64,000 nucleotides of DNA from an uncultured Aquimarina sp. (GCF_947495315.1 NZ_CANLYD010000003.1:420328-484327), one strand, 5' to 3'; positions 54,717 through 63,983 are shown, counted from the first letter of the stretch. Notes: generated from the letters alone by a model not told the origin. Made by a program: numbers and translations.

Positions 54717-56084
54717 TTATATACTGTTTTTCTCAATTTTTTCACACAATCTTCTTTTGATAATTGGACTAACTAAAGTTTTTCTTATATTTTTTTCAAG
54801 AAAGGGATTTTTCTGCATCGAAGGTATTACTTCTTCAGGATTTCTGTAGGTATTAGCTCCTGTTAAAATAACTTCTTCTTTGTCAAAAAGCTCTTGTTCT
54901 TTCTCTGAACTTTCTTTTATTTTTTTCTGAATGATTCCAGATTTTAATTGTTTCAAATAGCCTCCGCCTTCTTCGATGTTTTTAAATAAAGACAGCGCTT
55001 TTTCAGCCAGCTGATTTGTTAAGCTTTCTATATAATAAGATCCAGATGCAGGATTGTTTACGATATCAAAAGCGCTCTCGTTTTTTAGAATTAACAATTG
55101 ATTGATTGCTATTCTTGTTCCGAAATCGTTTTCTAGATTATATACATCATCATATCTCAAATTATGAATCGTATCCGCTCCACCTAATATAGCGCTCATG
55201 CACTCAGTGGTGGTACGAAGCATATTTACATTATAATCTAAAATGGTTTTATTTCTGTGTGAAGGATGCGCGAATATATAACATTTTTTTAACATTTTAT
55301 ATTCTTCTGTCAAAGAATCCCATAATATTCTTAAAGCTCTTAGCTTAGCAATTTCGAAGAAGTAATTTCCCCCAACGGCAACCTTAAAGATTATTGGTTT
55401 TTCTTGAAAAGGATTGTTTTCCTTATTTTCAAAGTGATTAAGGTATTCATTTGCGTGAGCTAATCCATAAGCTAATTGTTGGATCATAGTAGCCCCTGCA
55501 TTTTGAAGTATACCGAGGTCTACACTAATAATGTTGTTTATATTGGTGCTTTCTTTTACTATATTTCCTAGTACCTGATGATCTTCTTTTAGGTTTTTAA
55601 ACCAATTTCCAGTTTTTGCCAAATTACCGATGATATCGGTCAGTAAATGAATAGAAAGTTTCGATTTATCAGCATAGGTGTTTACCTTTTGGATATAATC
55701 GGAGGACAAAAATAAAGTTTCAATATAGACAGGTACATCAGGGGAGATATCAGATAAAAGTGTATCCGGTTCTGTATTTTCGGTTGTGACTACGAAATAA
55801 ATGCTTTCTGCACCTTTTTTAATTGCCTGTAAGGCTGCATTATTTCCAGCAGTAGCATCCTCAACTTCAATTTTTAGAGAGTTTTTCCAGATAGAAGAGT
55901 GAGAGATACTATTATCAACCTCAATAATATCTTCAGTACTATAGAAAGGCTTTACGTCAATTCCTTCATGCGATTTATAGATTAAAGCTTCATTATAATC
56001 AGCTCCTTTTAAATCGAATTGAATTTTTTGCTTCCATTCTTTTGCAGAAATTTCATCAAAACCATCAAACAAAGTCTTAGTCAT
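54717..56084 (-). CDS. Methylmalonyl-CoA mutase small subunit
   Basis: The start is put at the ATG at 56084 (MTKTLFDGFDEISAKEWKQ), overlapping the stop of the upstream FtsB-like gene by eight bases; the longer frame adds 18 residues that read through that gene. The 455-residue protein resembles the non-catalytic subunit: 'GADYNEALIYKSHEGI', 'GNNAALQAIKKGAESIYF', 'PASGSYYIESLTNQLAEKAL'. The C-terminal cobalamin-like domain usual in longer homologues is absent. It partners the subunit encoded at 51115-53250. Confidence 0.9.
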   Translation of the reverse strand: MTKTLFDGFDEISAKEWKQKIQFDLKGADYNEALIYKSHEGIDVKPFYSTEDIIEVDNSISHSSIWKNSLKIEVEDATAGNNAALQAIKKGAESIYFVVTTENTEPDTLLSDISPDVPVYIETLFLSSDYIQKVNTYADKSKLSIHLLTDIIGNLAKTGNWFKNLKEDHQVLGNIVKESTNINNIISVDLGILQNAGATMIQQLAYGLAHANEYLNHFENKENNPFQEKPIIFKVAVGGNYFFEIAKLRALRILWDSLTEEYKMLKKCYIFAHPSHRNKTILDYNVNMLRTTTECMSAILGGADTIHNLRYDDVYNLENDFGTRIAINQLLILKNESAFDIVNNPASGSYYIESLTNQLAEKALSLFKNIEEGGGYLKQLKSGIIQKKIKESSEKEQELFDKEEVILTGANTYRNPEEVIPSMQKNPFLEKNIRKTLVSPIIKRRLCEKIEKNSI

Positions 56085-56436
56085 CTTTTTCTTTTTTAGG
56101 GATACTGTCTTCGTATTCAATAATGTAGATTTCTTCATTATCTCGCTTCATAAAATATTCTTCTCTGGCGAACTTTTCTAGTTCACTGCTATCTTTTAGA
56201 ATTTTTATATCCTTTTGATCCTCTACAATTTCCTTTTTATAATATTCTTTGTTATCCTTTAATTCTTTGATTTCCTGATCTAATTCCCTATGAATAAGCC
56301 ATGAATTTGTATCCAAAAACAGAATCCATATTACAAATACCAGTATTATCAACACATATTTATTAAAAAATATGGCAAAAACCGGTATCAGAGCAGGAGT
56401 GTTCCTTAGCTTTTCGAAATAGCGTTTTAGCTTCAA
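56077..56436 (-). CDS. FtsB/DivIC-like septum formation initiator
   Basis: A 119-residue bitopic membrane protein: short cytoplasmic N-terminus, a helix at about 25-43 ('YVLIILVFVIWILFL'), then a coiled coil (about 50-90, 'HRELDQEIKELKDNKEYYKKEIVEDQK', residues 50-76) and the conserved 'LEKFAREEYFMKRDNEEIYII' ending. It fits the FtsB/DivIC family that connects FtsL and FtsQ in the divisome. It is followed by the mutase small subunit with an overlapping start. Confidence 0.86.
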   Translation of the reverse strand: MKLKRYFEKLRNTPALIPVFAIFFNKYVLIILVFVIWILFLDTNSWLIHRELDQEIKELKDNKEYYKKEIVEDQKDIKILKDSSELEKFAREEYFMKRDNEEIYIIEYEDSIPKKEKDD

Positions 56437-56475
56437 TTTAAATTAAATAATTTTTAGTTTATAAAGGTACAAAAG

Positions 56476-57084
56476 TTAATTCAAGCGTTCTTTCACAATG
56501 GTACGAACAATATCGATGGCAACATTATTGTAATTGTTGTTAGGAATAATCAGATCTGCAAACTCCTTTGTAGGATCAATAAATTGCTGATGCATAGGTT
56601 TTAGGGTGTTTTGGTAGCGATCTAAAACCTCTTCCATGTCTCTACCTCTTTCTGCAATATCGCGTTTTAATCGTCTGATCAGGCGTTCATCGCTATCCGT
56701 TTGCACATATATTTTGATATCGAACATATCCCGAATCTTAGGATTTGTAAGGATCAAAATTCCTTCTACAATAATTACTTTGCTGGGTTCAGTCTTAACA
56801 GTTTCCTTAGTTCGATTGTGCTCAACAAATGAATATACAGGTTGCTCAATCGTTTCTCCTTTTCTTAAGGCATTGAGATGTTCTCCTAATAGTTCAAAAT
56901 CTATAGATTGTGGATGGTCAAAGTTGATTTTAGTTCTTTCTTCGTATCTAAGATGACTAGTGTCTTTATAATATGAATCCTGTGAAATGACACACACTTC
57001 ATTTTCAGGTAATTCATTCACAATTTGATTCACAACAGTCGTTTTTCCGCAACCTGTTCCTCCAGCTATACCAATAATAAGCAT
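56476..57084 (-). CDS. udk: Uridine kinase
   Basis: The start is the ATG at 57084 (MLIIGIAGGTG); the longer frame begins at a TTG two codons earlier. The 202-residue P-loop kinase has GGTGCGKT at residues 8-15, 'QDSYYKDTSHL' as the lid and base-binding segment, 'FDHPQSIDF' and 'VEGILIL' typical of uridine/cytidine kinases in pyrimidine salvage. It precedes the FtsB-like gene by 39 bases. Confidence 0.94.
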   Translation of the reverse strand: MLIIGIAGGTGCGKTTVVNQIVNELPENEVCVISQDSYYKDTSHLRYEERTKINFDHPQSIDFELLGEHLNALRKGETIEQPVYSFVEHNRTKETVKTEPSKVIIVEGILILTNPKIRDMFDIKIYVQTDSDERLIRRLKRDIAERGRDMEEVLDRYQNTLKPMHQQFIDPTKEFADLIIPNNNYNNVAIDIVRTIVKERLN

Positions 57085-57180
57085 TCCCAATTATTTTTTG
57101 ACAAATTTAGAAATAGTTATTGAGTTATCGAGTTTTTGATCGATAGAGTTTTTTATAAAAGGTTAGAAGAAATTGAAACA

Positions 57181-58266
57181 TTAATGTGGATAGTAGATAA
57201 CTCCTGACGAAGAATCTCTTTTTGCACCAGTAACAGATTGTAGGCAATTCAGCTCATTCCTATCTCTTAACACTCCCATAAATGCAAAAATTAAAGCTTC
57301 TTTATAATCTATAATATTCGTATCTGGTATAATAACTGTAGAGGATTTTTGCAATTTTTGTTGTAAAACTTCTATCAAAAAATCATTTTTGGCACCGCCA
57401 CCAGTGATCAGAAGCGATGAATCTTCTTTATGGGTTTCTTTTATGGCATTAGCGATCTGCGATGCAATATGATGAATAGATGTGTGTAGTAAATTTTCAA
57501 CAGAATCATTAGTGTTTTTGATAATTGGAATGACTTTCTCTACAAACCATTCGTATCCAAGTGATTTGGGATATGGCTCCTTGTAATATGCCAAATCATT
57601 TAATGCTTCTAATACTTTTTTATTTAATGTTCCCGTCTTGGCAAGTTTTCCTCTATCATCATAATCAAGATTTATTTTGGAGCAAATAAGATTCAGTAAC
57701 ATATTAGCTGGAGAAATATCATAAGCAATTCTTTTATCATTAAGTTCAAAAGAAATATTACTGATACCTCCTAAGTTGAGACAAAAATCATAATTGCTAA
57801 ACAGTAGCGCATCTCCGATTGGAACTAAAGGAGCTCCCTGACCACCAAGAGCTACGTCATTAGTTCTAAAGTCACAAATCACTTTTTGATTACAAGAATT
57901 AGCAATATGTTGACCAGAACCAATCTGATAGGTTAATCCAATTTCCGGCTGATGATAAACCGTGTGACCGTGACTTGAAACAAAATCTATTTCCAAATTG
58001 TTTTCTTCAATAAATTGTTTCACCTGGGTACCCAACCAGGATCCATAATTGTTATGGAAAGTTAATAACCTAACTGCATCAAGATTTACCGTGTTTTTTA
58101 AACTATTTTTAAGTTCTGTGTCGTAATCTACACTCTTGGTTTTAGTGATAGAAAAAGTCCAGGTATCCTGCTGTTTTTCTATTTGACAAAAGGCAATGTC
58201 CAAGCCATCTAATGAGGTTCCGGACATTAATCCAATTACTTTATATGTTTTAAGAGGAATTGACAT
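57181..58266 (-). CDS. anmK: Anhydro-N-acetylmuramic acid kinase
   Basis: A 361-residue ASKHA-fold kinase that phosphorylates and opens 1,6-anhydro-MurNAc in cell-wall recycling. Motifs: 'GLMSGTSLDGLD' (near 12-23), 'SHGHTVYHQP', 'CDFRTNDVALGGQGAPLVP' and 'LNLGGISN', and 'LITGGGAKNDFL' near 293. Length is typical. Downstream neighbour udk starts 96 bases on; no operon link is evident. Confidence 0.95.
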   Translation of the reverse strand: MSIPLKTYKVIGLMSGTSLDGLDIAFCQIEKQQDTWTFSITKTKSVDYDTELKNSLKNTVNLDAVRLLTFHNNYGSWLGTQVKQFIEENNLEIDFVSSHGHTVYHQPEIGLTYQIGSGQHIANSCNQKVICDFRTNDVALGGQGAPLVPIGDALLFSNYDFCLNLGGISNISFELNDKRIAYDISPANMLLNLICSKINLDYDDRGKLAKTGTLNKKVLEALNDLAYYKEPYPKSLGYEWFVEKVIPIIKNTNDSVENLLHTSIHHIASQIANAIKETHKEDSSLLITGGGAKNDFLIEVLQQKLQKSSTVIIPDTNIIDYKEALIFAFMGVLRDRNELNCLQSVTGAKRDSSSGVIYYPH

Positions 58267-58312
58267 TTATGAATGCAAACTAATCAAATATTTTTAACAA
58301 TATTCTTTTTAC

Positions 58313-59065
58313 TTAGTTATATTTATTGATGTATTGAAGGTCAAGTTTTTCTGGATCAATTTCTACTATCGCTTTTTTGTAATAAAAATCAATGATCTCA
58401 TTTTCCAGATATGTCTTAATTTCATTGACACTCTTTTTTCTAAATAAGGAAAATATATATGCAGCTTCAGCTTTTTTGAATTCCGTAATAAGTTCATCTG
58501 GATTTTCGACAACATTTATGCCTTTATATCCGTCAAATTTTTTCTTCATCCAACGATGACTAGCCAATCTGATTAAACTTTTTTGTCTTTCTTGATTTAA
58601 AGAATCTATCTCCTTGGTATTTGTGGGATCTTTCTTTTTTAAACGGTCTACTATAGTTTTTGCTTTGATGTATTGTCTTTCAAGCTTGAAATCAATACGT
58701 TTCATGTCTCTTTTTAACTTTTCTACAACATCATAAAGAGCTCCGTTGTACATGATCACAAACTCTTCATAATTATATAATGCATCAAGAAATAAGATTG
58801 CCTTTTTCCGATATACTCTAGGGAAAGCTTGTTTTTTAGCATCTATAAAAAGCTCATTAAGCCCAGTTTGTATTTCTTCTGGAATTCCGGAAAATTTAGG
58901 GCTGTTTTTTATTTTTCTAAGTTGGTCCGTTATGTCCATTCTTGACCCTTTATATACTATGGATCGGTACTTAAATCTATATCTATTGGGAGAAATGTCT
59001 TCTAGTTCTTGGTTATAAGCGTTTAGGCTTATGAAAAGTATAACAAAAAATAAAAGGGATTTCAT
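58313..59065 (-). CDS. Secreted protein of unknown function
   Basis: A 250-residue protein with a signal peptide (LNAYNQ, about residue 18). The mature part is very rich in Lys, Arg, Asp and Glu and predicted mostly helical (for example 'VEKLKRDMKRIDFKLERQYIKAKTIVDRLKKK', residues 115-146). I recognise no family and no catalytic motif. It stands between the cytochrome c gene and anmK on the same strand, separated by 87 and 46 bases, so it could be co-transcribed with anmK. Confidence 0.72.
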   Translation of the reverse strand: MKSLLFFVILFISLNAYNQELEDISPNRYRFKYRSIVYKGSRMDITDQLRKIKNSPKFSGIPEEIQTGLNELFIDAKKQAFPRVYRKKAILFLDALYNYEEFVIMYNGALYDVVEKLKRDMKRIDFKLERQYIKAKTIVDRLKKKDPTNTKEIDSLNQERQKSLIRLASHRWMKKKFDGYKGINVVENPDELITEFKKAEAAYIFSLFRKKSVNEIKTYLENEIIDFYYKKAIVEIDPEKLDLQYINKYN

Positions 59066-59152
59066 AAATCTTGGTTTCTACAGACTTTCCGAATATGTTT
59101 TATAAAGGATATAAAAAAATGTTAACGTAAATTATACAGTGATTGTTATGTT

Positions 59153-59635
59153 TCATTTCTTAACTGCGGTTACTTCTTCTGGTGTAACCATCTTTTTTTG
59201 TTTGTTACCCCAGCTGTTCATGATGTAATTCATAACATCTGCAATTTCTTCATCTTCTAGTCCCAAGGGAGTCATAGCGCTGTTATATGACTCTCCATTA
59301 ACTTTTATAGGGCCATTTAACCCGTATTTTATAGAATGAATACTTTCTTTACGTTTGTTTACTAACCAATCTGATCCTGCTAATGGAGGAAAAACCTTGG
59401 GTGTTCCTTTGCCGTCGTGTAAATGACATTGCATACAGAAATCAACATAAATTTCTTCACCACGTACAATGCTCTTTGATAATTCGGTTTCCTGATTGTC
59501 TACCTTCATATCAGTAACATATACATTATTCGATGTTCCTTGTTTGGCTAATACAGAAATACAGAATATGATAGAAATAACTTCTAGGATCAGTATTTGC
59601 TTTAAACGTTTTCTTATTTTTAATTTAACAAACAT
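59153..59635 (-). CDS. Monohaem cytochrome c
   Basis: The start is the ATG at 59635, three bases after the stop of the sugar dehydrogenase gene; the longer frame begins at a TTG. The 160-residue protein has an N-terminal hydrophobic signal or anchor (about 12-30) and one haem site CMQCH at residues 67-71, with 'SAMTPLGL' supplying the likely Met ligand and 'VMNYIMNSWGN' as the closing helix. It is a good candidate electron acceptor for the PQQ enzyme encoded just upstream. Confidence 0.9.
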   Translation of the reverse strand: MFVKLKIRKRLKQILILEVISIIFCISVLAKQGTSNNVYVTDMKVDNQETELSKSIVRGEEIYVDFCMQCHLHDGKGTPKVFPPLAGSDWLVNKRKESIHSIKYGLNGPIKVNGESYNSAMTPLGLEDEEIADVMNYIMNSWGNKQKKMVTPEEVTAVKK

Positions 59636-59638
59636 CAA

Positions 59639-60760
59639 CTATGATTTTGGGATGATTTTTACAATTCCTTTGTTTTCTATGGCAACATAAATATAACCAT
59701 CTGGACCTTGACGTACATTACGTACTCGACCAATATCTTCAGCTATTTTTTTTCTACTGATTACTTTATTCTTATCCAATTCCACTAATTCCAAATATTG
59801 AAATTTTAGAGAGCCAACTAGTAGATCATTTTTCCAATCAGGATATTTGTCACTAGTCACAAAATCCATTCCGCTTGGAGCGATAGAAGGAGTCCAGTAA
59901 TATATAGGCTGTTCCATACCTTCTTTGCTGGTTATATCTGTAATGGAGGATCCACTGTAATTAATTCCATATGTAATAATGGGCCATCCATAGTTTACTC
60001 CTTTTTGGACAATATTAATTTCATCACCTCCTCTAGGGCCGTGTTCGTGAACCCATATTTTTCCATCTATGGGATTGATTGCCATTCCCTGAGGATTTCT
60101 ATGTCCGTAAGAGAAGATTGCTTTTTTTGCTCCTTTTTTGCTTACAAAAGGATTGTCATCAGGAATACTTCCGTCATCATGGAGTCTATAAACTTTTCCA
60201 CCATCTCTGGTAACATCCTGAGGGTTTTCATCTCTATTTCCCCTATCTCCAATACTGAAATAAAGATACCCTTCATTATCAAATTCTATTCTGGATCCAA
60301 AATGGTGTCCACGAGTAGTATTGGGTGTTCCTTTATACAATTTTTCAATAGAAGTTAATTGGTTATTCTGGAGTTTAGCTCTGATCAATGCAGTATGTCC
60401 TCCTTTTTCAGATCCTTCTTTGGAAGAATATGTAATGTATAGCCATCCATTTTCACTGTATTTAGGATGAAGCTCAATATCTAATAATCCTCCCTGATTA
60501 CGATTATACACTTCAGGGACATTGCCGATTTGAGTTTTGGTTCCGTCTTTATAATGAATTAATTCACCACTTTTTTCTGTAATAAGCATACTTCCATCTG
60601 GTAACCAAACCATACCCCAGGGAATTTGTAAATCGGGAACGACAATTTCGGTAGTATAATTTTTTGGATCAGCATCTATCTGGATGTCATTTTTCTTTTC
60701 TTGGGCACAGGAAAAGAGGGTGCTAAGTAGTACTATTTTTAGAAATACAAAATTCTTCAT
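59639..60760 (-). CDS. PQQ-dependent sugar dehydrogenase lipoprotein (soluble Gdh/Asd-like)
   Basis: The start is the ATG at 60760 (MKNFVFLKI), giving a lipoprotein signal with lipobox LFSC (Cys18); the extra 11 residues of the longest frame disturb it. The 373-residue protein is a six-bladed beta-propeller of the GSDH family: 'IPWGMVWLPDGSMLITEKSG', 'GLLDIELHPKY', 'HHFGSRIEFDNEGYLYFSIGDRG' (residues 163-185, with the catalytic His), 'YGHRNPQGMA', 'EHGPRGGDEINI'. It oxidises aldose sugars in the periplasm using PQQ and should pass electrons to the adjacent cytochrome c. Confidence 0.91.
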   Translation of the reverse strand: MKNFVFLKIVLLSTLFSCAQEKKNDIQIDADPKNYTTEIVVPDLQIPWGMVWLPDGSMLITEKSGELIHYKDGTKTQIGNVPEVYNRNQGGLLDIELHPKYSENGWLYITYSSKEGSEKGGHTALIRAKLQNNQLTSIEKLYKGTPNTTRGHHFGSRIEFDNEGYLYFSIGDRGNRDENPQDVTRDGGKVYRLHDDGSIPDDNPFVSKKGAKKAIFSYGHRNPQGMAINPIDGKIWVHEHGPRGGDEINIVQKGVNYGWPIITYGINYSGSSITDITSKEGMEQPIYYWTPSIAPSGMDFVTSDKYPDWKNDLLVGSLKFQYLELVELDKNKVISRKKIAEDIGRVRNVRQGPDGYIYVAIENKGIVKIIPKS

Positions 60761-60804
60761 TGTGATGATTGAGTTTACTTCTGAAAAGTACAAATAAAAA
60801 TTAT

Positions 60805-63087
60805 TTATAATCTATATTTTATGTTAATGCCTCCATACGTATTAAAAGGTAATCCCGGATAAAAATACCTGGGAGCATTACTCCCAAAACCTCTGGCATT
60901 AATCTGTAATTGAGAAGCGTATTTTATGTCTAAAATATTATTAGCTCCTAAAAAGATATCATAGGAGACGTATTTGCCAATATTGTTTTTGTACCCTATT
61001 TTACCATGTAATAATTCATAATGATCGTTAAATACTGAATTCTGATCATTTGCAGGAATTTTTCCAACGATCTGAAAATTAAGATTTCCGTATATTCCTT
61101 TTTTAGTGATCAGATCAATCCCTAAATTAATAACGTGTGATGGAACACCAGTAAGGTCATTGCCAGAAAAATCCTCATCAAAATCTACAAAATCGTTAAA
61201 CGTATAATCATTGATAGATGTATTAGCAAATAAATTGAGCTGTCTCTGATTCGATCTCAATAAGCTATAATTTAGTGTTCCTTCTATTCCGTTATGAATT
61301 GTTTTTCCGGCATTAATTGCAAAGAAATTATCCTCTTCAGTTCTTCTGGCGACTAATAAATCTTTAACTCGTAGAGAGTATACGGAAAGAGAGCCGTATA
61401 ATTTACTTTTAAAAAAAATATAACGAGTACCAATTTCATAGTTCCATCCGATTTCTGGTTGTATATCCGGATTGAATTCACCATCTGGTAATAAAGTTTC
61501 TGAAGTAGTAGGAGTAGAGAAACCATGAGCTATGTTTCCAAAAAGAATAAAATTATTATTTAATTGATAATTCGCTCCAACTTTTGGAGAGAGAATTGGA
61601 TCAAAATCAAATTTCCCAGAACTATCATCACCATCACCCAAAAAATTGTCATTAATATCAAAAAATGTTTGATTTAGATGTATCCCAAAATTAAATAGAA
61701 GTTTATCATTTGCTTTAAAATTAGTTTCTGCAAAAAGATTATAGTAATTCCTTTTCTCATCAAGATCTGAAAGCTGGTTGCCTAAAATGCTACCAGTGCC
61801 AGCAGGAAAATCTTCATAGAGGTTATCAAAAGTTTTACCATTATAAAAGTCTAAAAAAAGTTCGCCACCAGCTGTCCAATTCCATCTTTTTTTGAATAGG
61901 GTAGTAGCACCAACGATTCTACTTCTTATACCGATCGTATTAGATTTTTCTTCTAATATATTAAATGGTCTTGGTTCATAATTATTTCTGAAAGAAGTAA
62001 ATATACTCGTATGTTGCGAAAATAATGGGCTATAATCATGTTTCCAGGATAGTCCCAGAATTCCATACGTAACATCTTCAAAAGCTTGAGATTGTCCCCA
62101 AGTAAAAGCTGCTTGCCGTGGATTGTTATCAAAACCTTCCTGATCCAAAGAGCTCGGAATTCCAGCCTTTAAATCAACATAGCTAGCAATAATGGAGAAG
62201 TTATTTTTCTCTCCAGAATATATAGAAGAAGTAGCAGTGACTGTATTTCTATTATACCTGTTATTATCTCGGTATCCACTAAAATGATTATTACTATAAA
62301 CGATATTAAGATTTGATTTTTTTCCTCCAATAGCAATTTTCGCAATGTTTCTACTCAATCCGTAACTTCCTAAGGAACTAGAAAAGAAAGCCTCTGTAGC
62401 TTGACTATCTATAAATTCTGGTCTTAACAAGATAGTTCCTCCTAAGCCAACACCATAACTACTAGACGAAGGTCCTTTATGAATGTCAATTCTTGAAATT
62501 GAAGCTAGTTCCAGATCTTCAATAGATGATTCTCCATTTCCATCTGTTAGAGGGATCTCTCCGAAATATGTTCTAATATTTGCTGTACCAAATAAATTTC
62601 GAGCACCAATTCCTCTTATAGTAATCCGATTGGTATTGAGTGTACCACTTTGCATAAAAACTCCAGGAACTTTATTTAGAATTGGGTGCAACTCAATAGT
62701 ATTACCACGCTCAATTTCTTGCTTACTTACAATAGCAACTGCATCAGTTGCATATTTCTTCTGTAATAGAATGGATTGACTATTTATTAAGACCTCTTGT
62801 AATAGATTTATGTCAGGGTTGAGGGATATGGTAATGCTCTGATCATTAGTCACTGTGATCTTTTTAGTTTGATATCCTAAAAAAGAAATTTCAATAGTTC
62901 CGTTACTAATAAGTTTAAAGGAACCATTGTTATTAGAAAGTGTTTTGTTTCCTGTCTTTACATCTACTATAGTAGCATTTTTTATAGGAGTCAATGTGGT
63001 ATTGTCAATAACTAATCCAGAAATGTTAAACTGAGCATTTGCTACATAACTAAGAAAAAAGAAAAAGAGTACTATTGTTTTTTTCAA
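60805..63087 (-). CDS. TonB-dependent receptor with carboxypeptidase-like domain
   Basis: A 760-residue outer-membrane receptor: signal peptide (VANAQ, about residue 19), carboxypeptidase regulatory-like domain (about 22-95), plug (about 110-225 with 'TIRGIGARNLFGTANIRTYFGEIPLTDGNG', residues 161-190) and beta barrel. There is no STN domain, so it is a transporter without sigma signalling. It lies 44 bases before the PQQ sugar dehydrogenase gene in the same orientation. The plug has the siderophore/vitamin-type 'RGIGAR' rather than a SusC signature. The ligand is not evident; see findings for the PQQ suggestion. Confidence 0.9.
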   Translation of the reverse strand: MKKTIVLFFFFLSYVANAQFNISGLVIDNTTLTPIKNATIVDVKTGNKTLSNNNGSFKLISNGTIEISFLGYQTKKITVTNDQSITISLNPDINLLQEVLINSQSILLQKKYATDAVAIVSKQEIERGNTIELHPILNKVPGVFMQSGTLNTNRITIRGIGARNLFGTANIRTYFGEIPLTDGNGESSIEDLELASISRIDIHKGPSSSSYGVGLGGTILLRPEFIDSQATEAFFSSSLGSYGLSRNIAKIAIGGKKSNLNIVYSNNHFSGYRDNNRYNRNTVTATSSIYSGEKNNFSIIASYVDLKAGIPSSLDQEGFDNNPRQAAFTWGQSQAFEDVTYGILGLSWKHDYSPLFSQHTSIFTSFRNNYEPRPFNILEEKSNTIGIRSRIVGATTLFKKRWNWTAGGELFLDFYNGKTFDNLYEDFPAGTGSILGNQLSDLDEKRNYYNLFAETNFKANDKLLFNFGIHLNQTFFDINDNFLGDGDDSSGKFDFDPILSPKVGANYQLNNNFILFGNIAHGFSTPTTSETLLPDGEFNPDIQPEIGWNYEIGTRYIFFKSKLYGSLSVYSLRVKDLLVARRTEEDNFFAINAGKTIHNGIEGTLNYSLLRSNQRQLNLFANTSINDYTFNDFVDFDEDFSGNDLTGVPSHVINLGIDLITKKGIYGNLNFQIVGKIPANDQNSVFNDHYELLHGKIGYKNNIGKYVSYDIFLGANNILDIKYASQLQINARGFGSNAPRYFYPGLPFNTYGGINIKYRL

Positions 63088-63195
63088 AAGGTGGGATTTT
63101 GCTCAAATATCGTAAACTAATTAGGCATTGGTTCTTAAAAATAACTTATAATTGTAGTCAGATCAAAAATCGAAGTCAATTATATATGTTATTCA

Positions 63196-63810
63196 ATGTT
63201 TAGAAAAATAATTTTCCTTTTTCTGGTTTTTGCCAGTACAATTTCTTTTGCACAAAGAATTAAAATCGATAAGAAAAAACTTGAGTTTCTAAAAAATGAA
63301 ACAAAGATTGCTGTAAAACTTACTTTCCCTGAAGATCTCATCATTTTTAGTCTTCATCCTGAAAAGGAATTTATCGAGAAGATGAAGAGTAAGTATGGAA
63401 AGATAGATAAGAACAAAGGTGAAAAGTGGTTTGAAACCTATGAAAAAGCTAAAAAAGAAACTTGGCGTAATGCTTTTATTCAAGGAGTAAGCAAAAAATT
63501 AGATACTTATAGCGATTTAAAATTCGTATCTACAGAAGAAAAAACAAATTATACATTAATCATCGAAGCAGATTGGATATATACAGGATATGGAGGTAGT
63601 GCGAGTGTAGGTAGAGAAGAAGGTAAGCTTGAGACAACACTAAAATTTGTAAAAACAGCTCAGCCAGATTCATATGTATACAGTACACAAACGCCTAAAG
63701 TAATTGGGAATTATGCTTACGGAGAATTCGGAGATATAGAAAGAGTAAGAGAATGCTATGATAAGTTGGGGTATTTATTGGAACTTCAGTTAAAACGAAT
63801 ATTGAAATAA
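63196..63810 (+). CDS. Secreted protein of unknown function
   Basis: A 204-residue protein with a signal peptide (ISFAQ, about residue 19). The mature part contains 'FPEDLIIFSLHPEKEFIEKMKSKYG' (residues 44-68) and a C-terminal beta region 'YTLIIEADWIYTGYGGSASVGREEGKL', residues 117-143, with 'YVYSTQTPKVIGN'. It resembles periplasmic proteins of unknown function in Bacteroidota that are recognised only by this layout. It is divergent from the TonB receptor, with 108 bases between. Confidence 0.72.
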   Translation: MFRKIIFLFLVFASTISFAQRIKIDKKKLEFLKNETKIAVKLTFPEDLIIFSLHPEKEFIEKMKSKYGKIDKNKGEKWFETYEKAKKETWRNAFIQGVSKKLDTYSDLKFVSTEEKTNYTLIIEADWIYTGYGGSASVGREEGKLETTLKFVKTAQPDSYVYSTQTPKVIGNYAYGEFGDIERVRECYDKLGYLLELQLKRILK

Positions 63811-63851
63811 AATCTTTAAATAAATAATAGGTTTTAACAAAAGAGTTTGCT

Positions 63852-63859
63852 TATATTTG
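63852..63859 (+). promoter_or_regulatory. Promoter -7 box for the tRNA-like gene
   Basis: TATATTTG (TAnnTTTG) lies 24 bases before the tRNA-like sequence. This promoter-plus-leader, with GCACCCGCAAAA after the box, is the type usually found before flavobacterial tRNA genes. The upstream element is a weak TTTT at 16 bases. Confidence 0.6.
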
Positions 63860-63883
63860 CACCCGCAAAAAGGATAACTATTT

Positions 63884-63983
63884 CGGGGTGTAGTACCGTG
63901 TCGAGCACGGCATAAACTCCTCTCGGTTATCGCGCCGCGTTTGGGACGCGGAGGTCGTCACGCTTGAGGCGTGACCACCCCCT
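63884..63983 (+). tRNA. tRNA-Pro(UGG)-like gene with abnormal D and T arms
   Basis: The acceptor strand CGGGGTG (63884-63890) pairs with CACCCC (63976-63981) except for its first base. The anticodon arm is complete: CCGCG TTTGGGA CGCGG, giving anticodon TGG (proline). CTCGGTTATCGCG before it looks like the 3' side of a normal D arm, but the 5' side is replaced by a different hairpin, CCGTG TCGAG CACGG, and about 24 extra bases. The T arm is GTCACGC TTGAG GCGTGAC, without the TTCGAAT loop. Position 72 is C, not G. Origin from tRNA-Pro is clear; function as a normal tRNA is doubtful. Confidence 0.6.
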
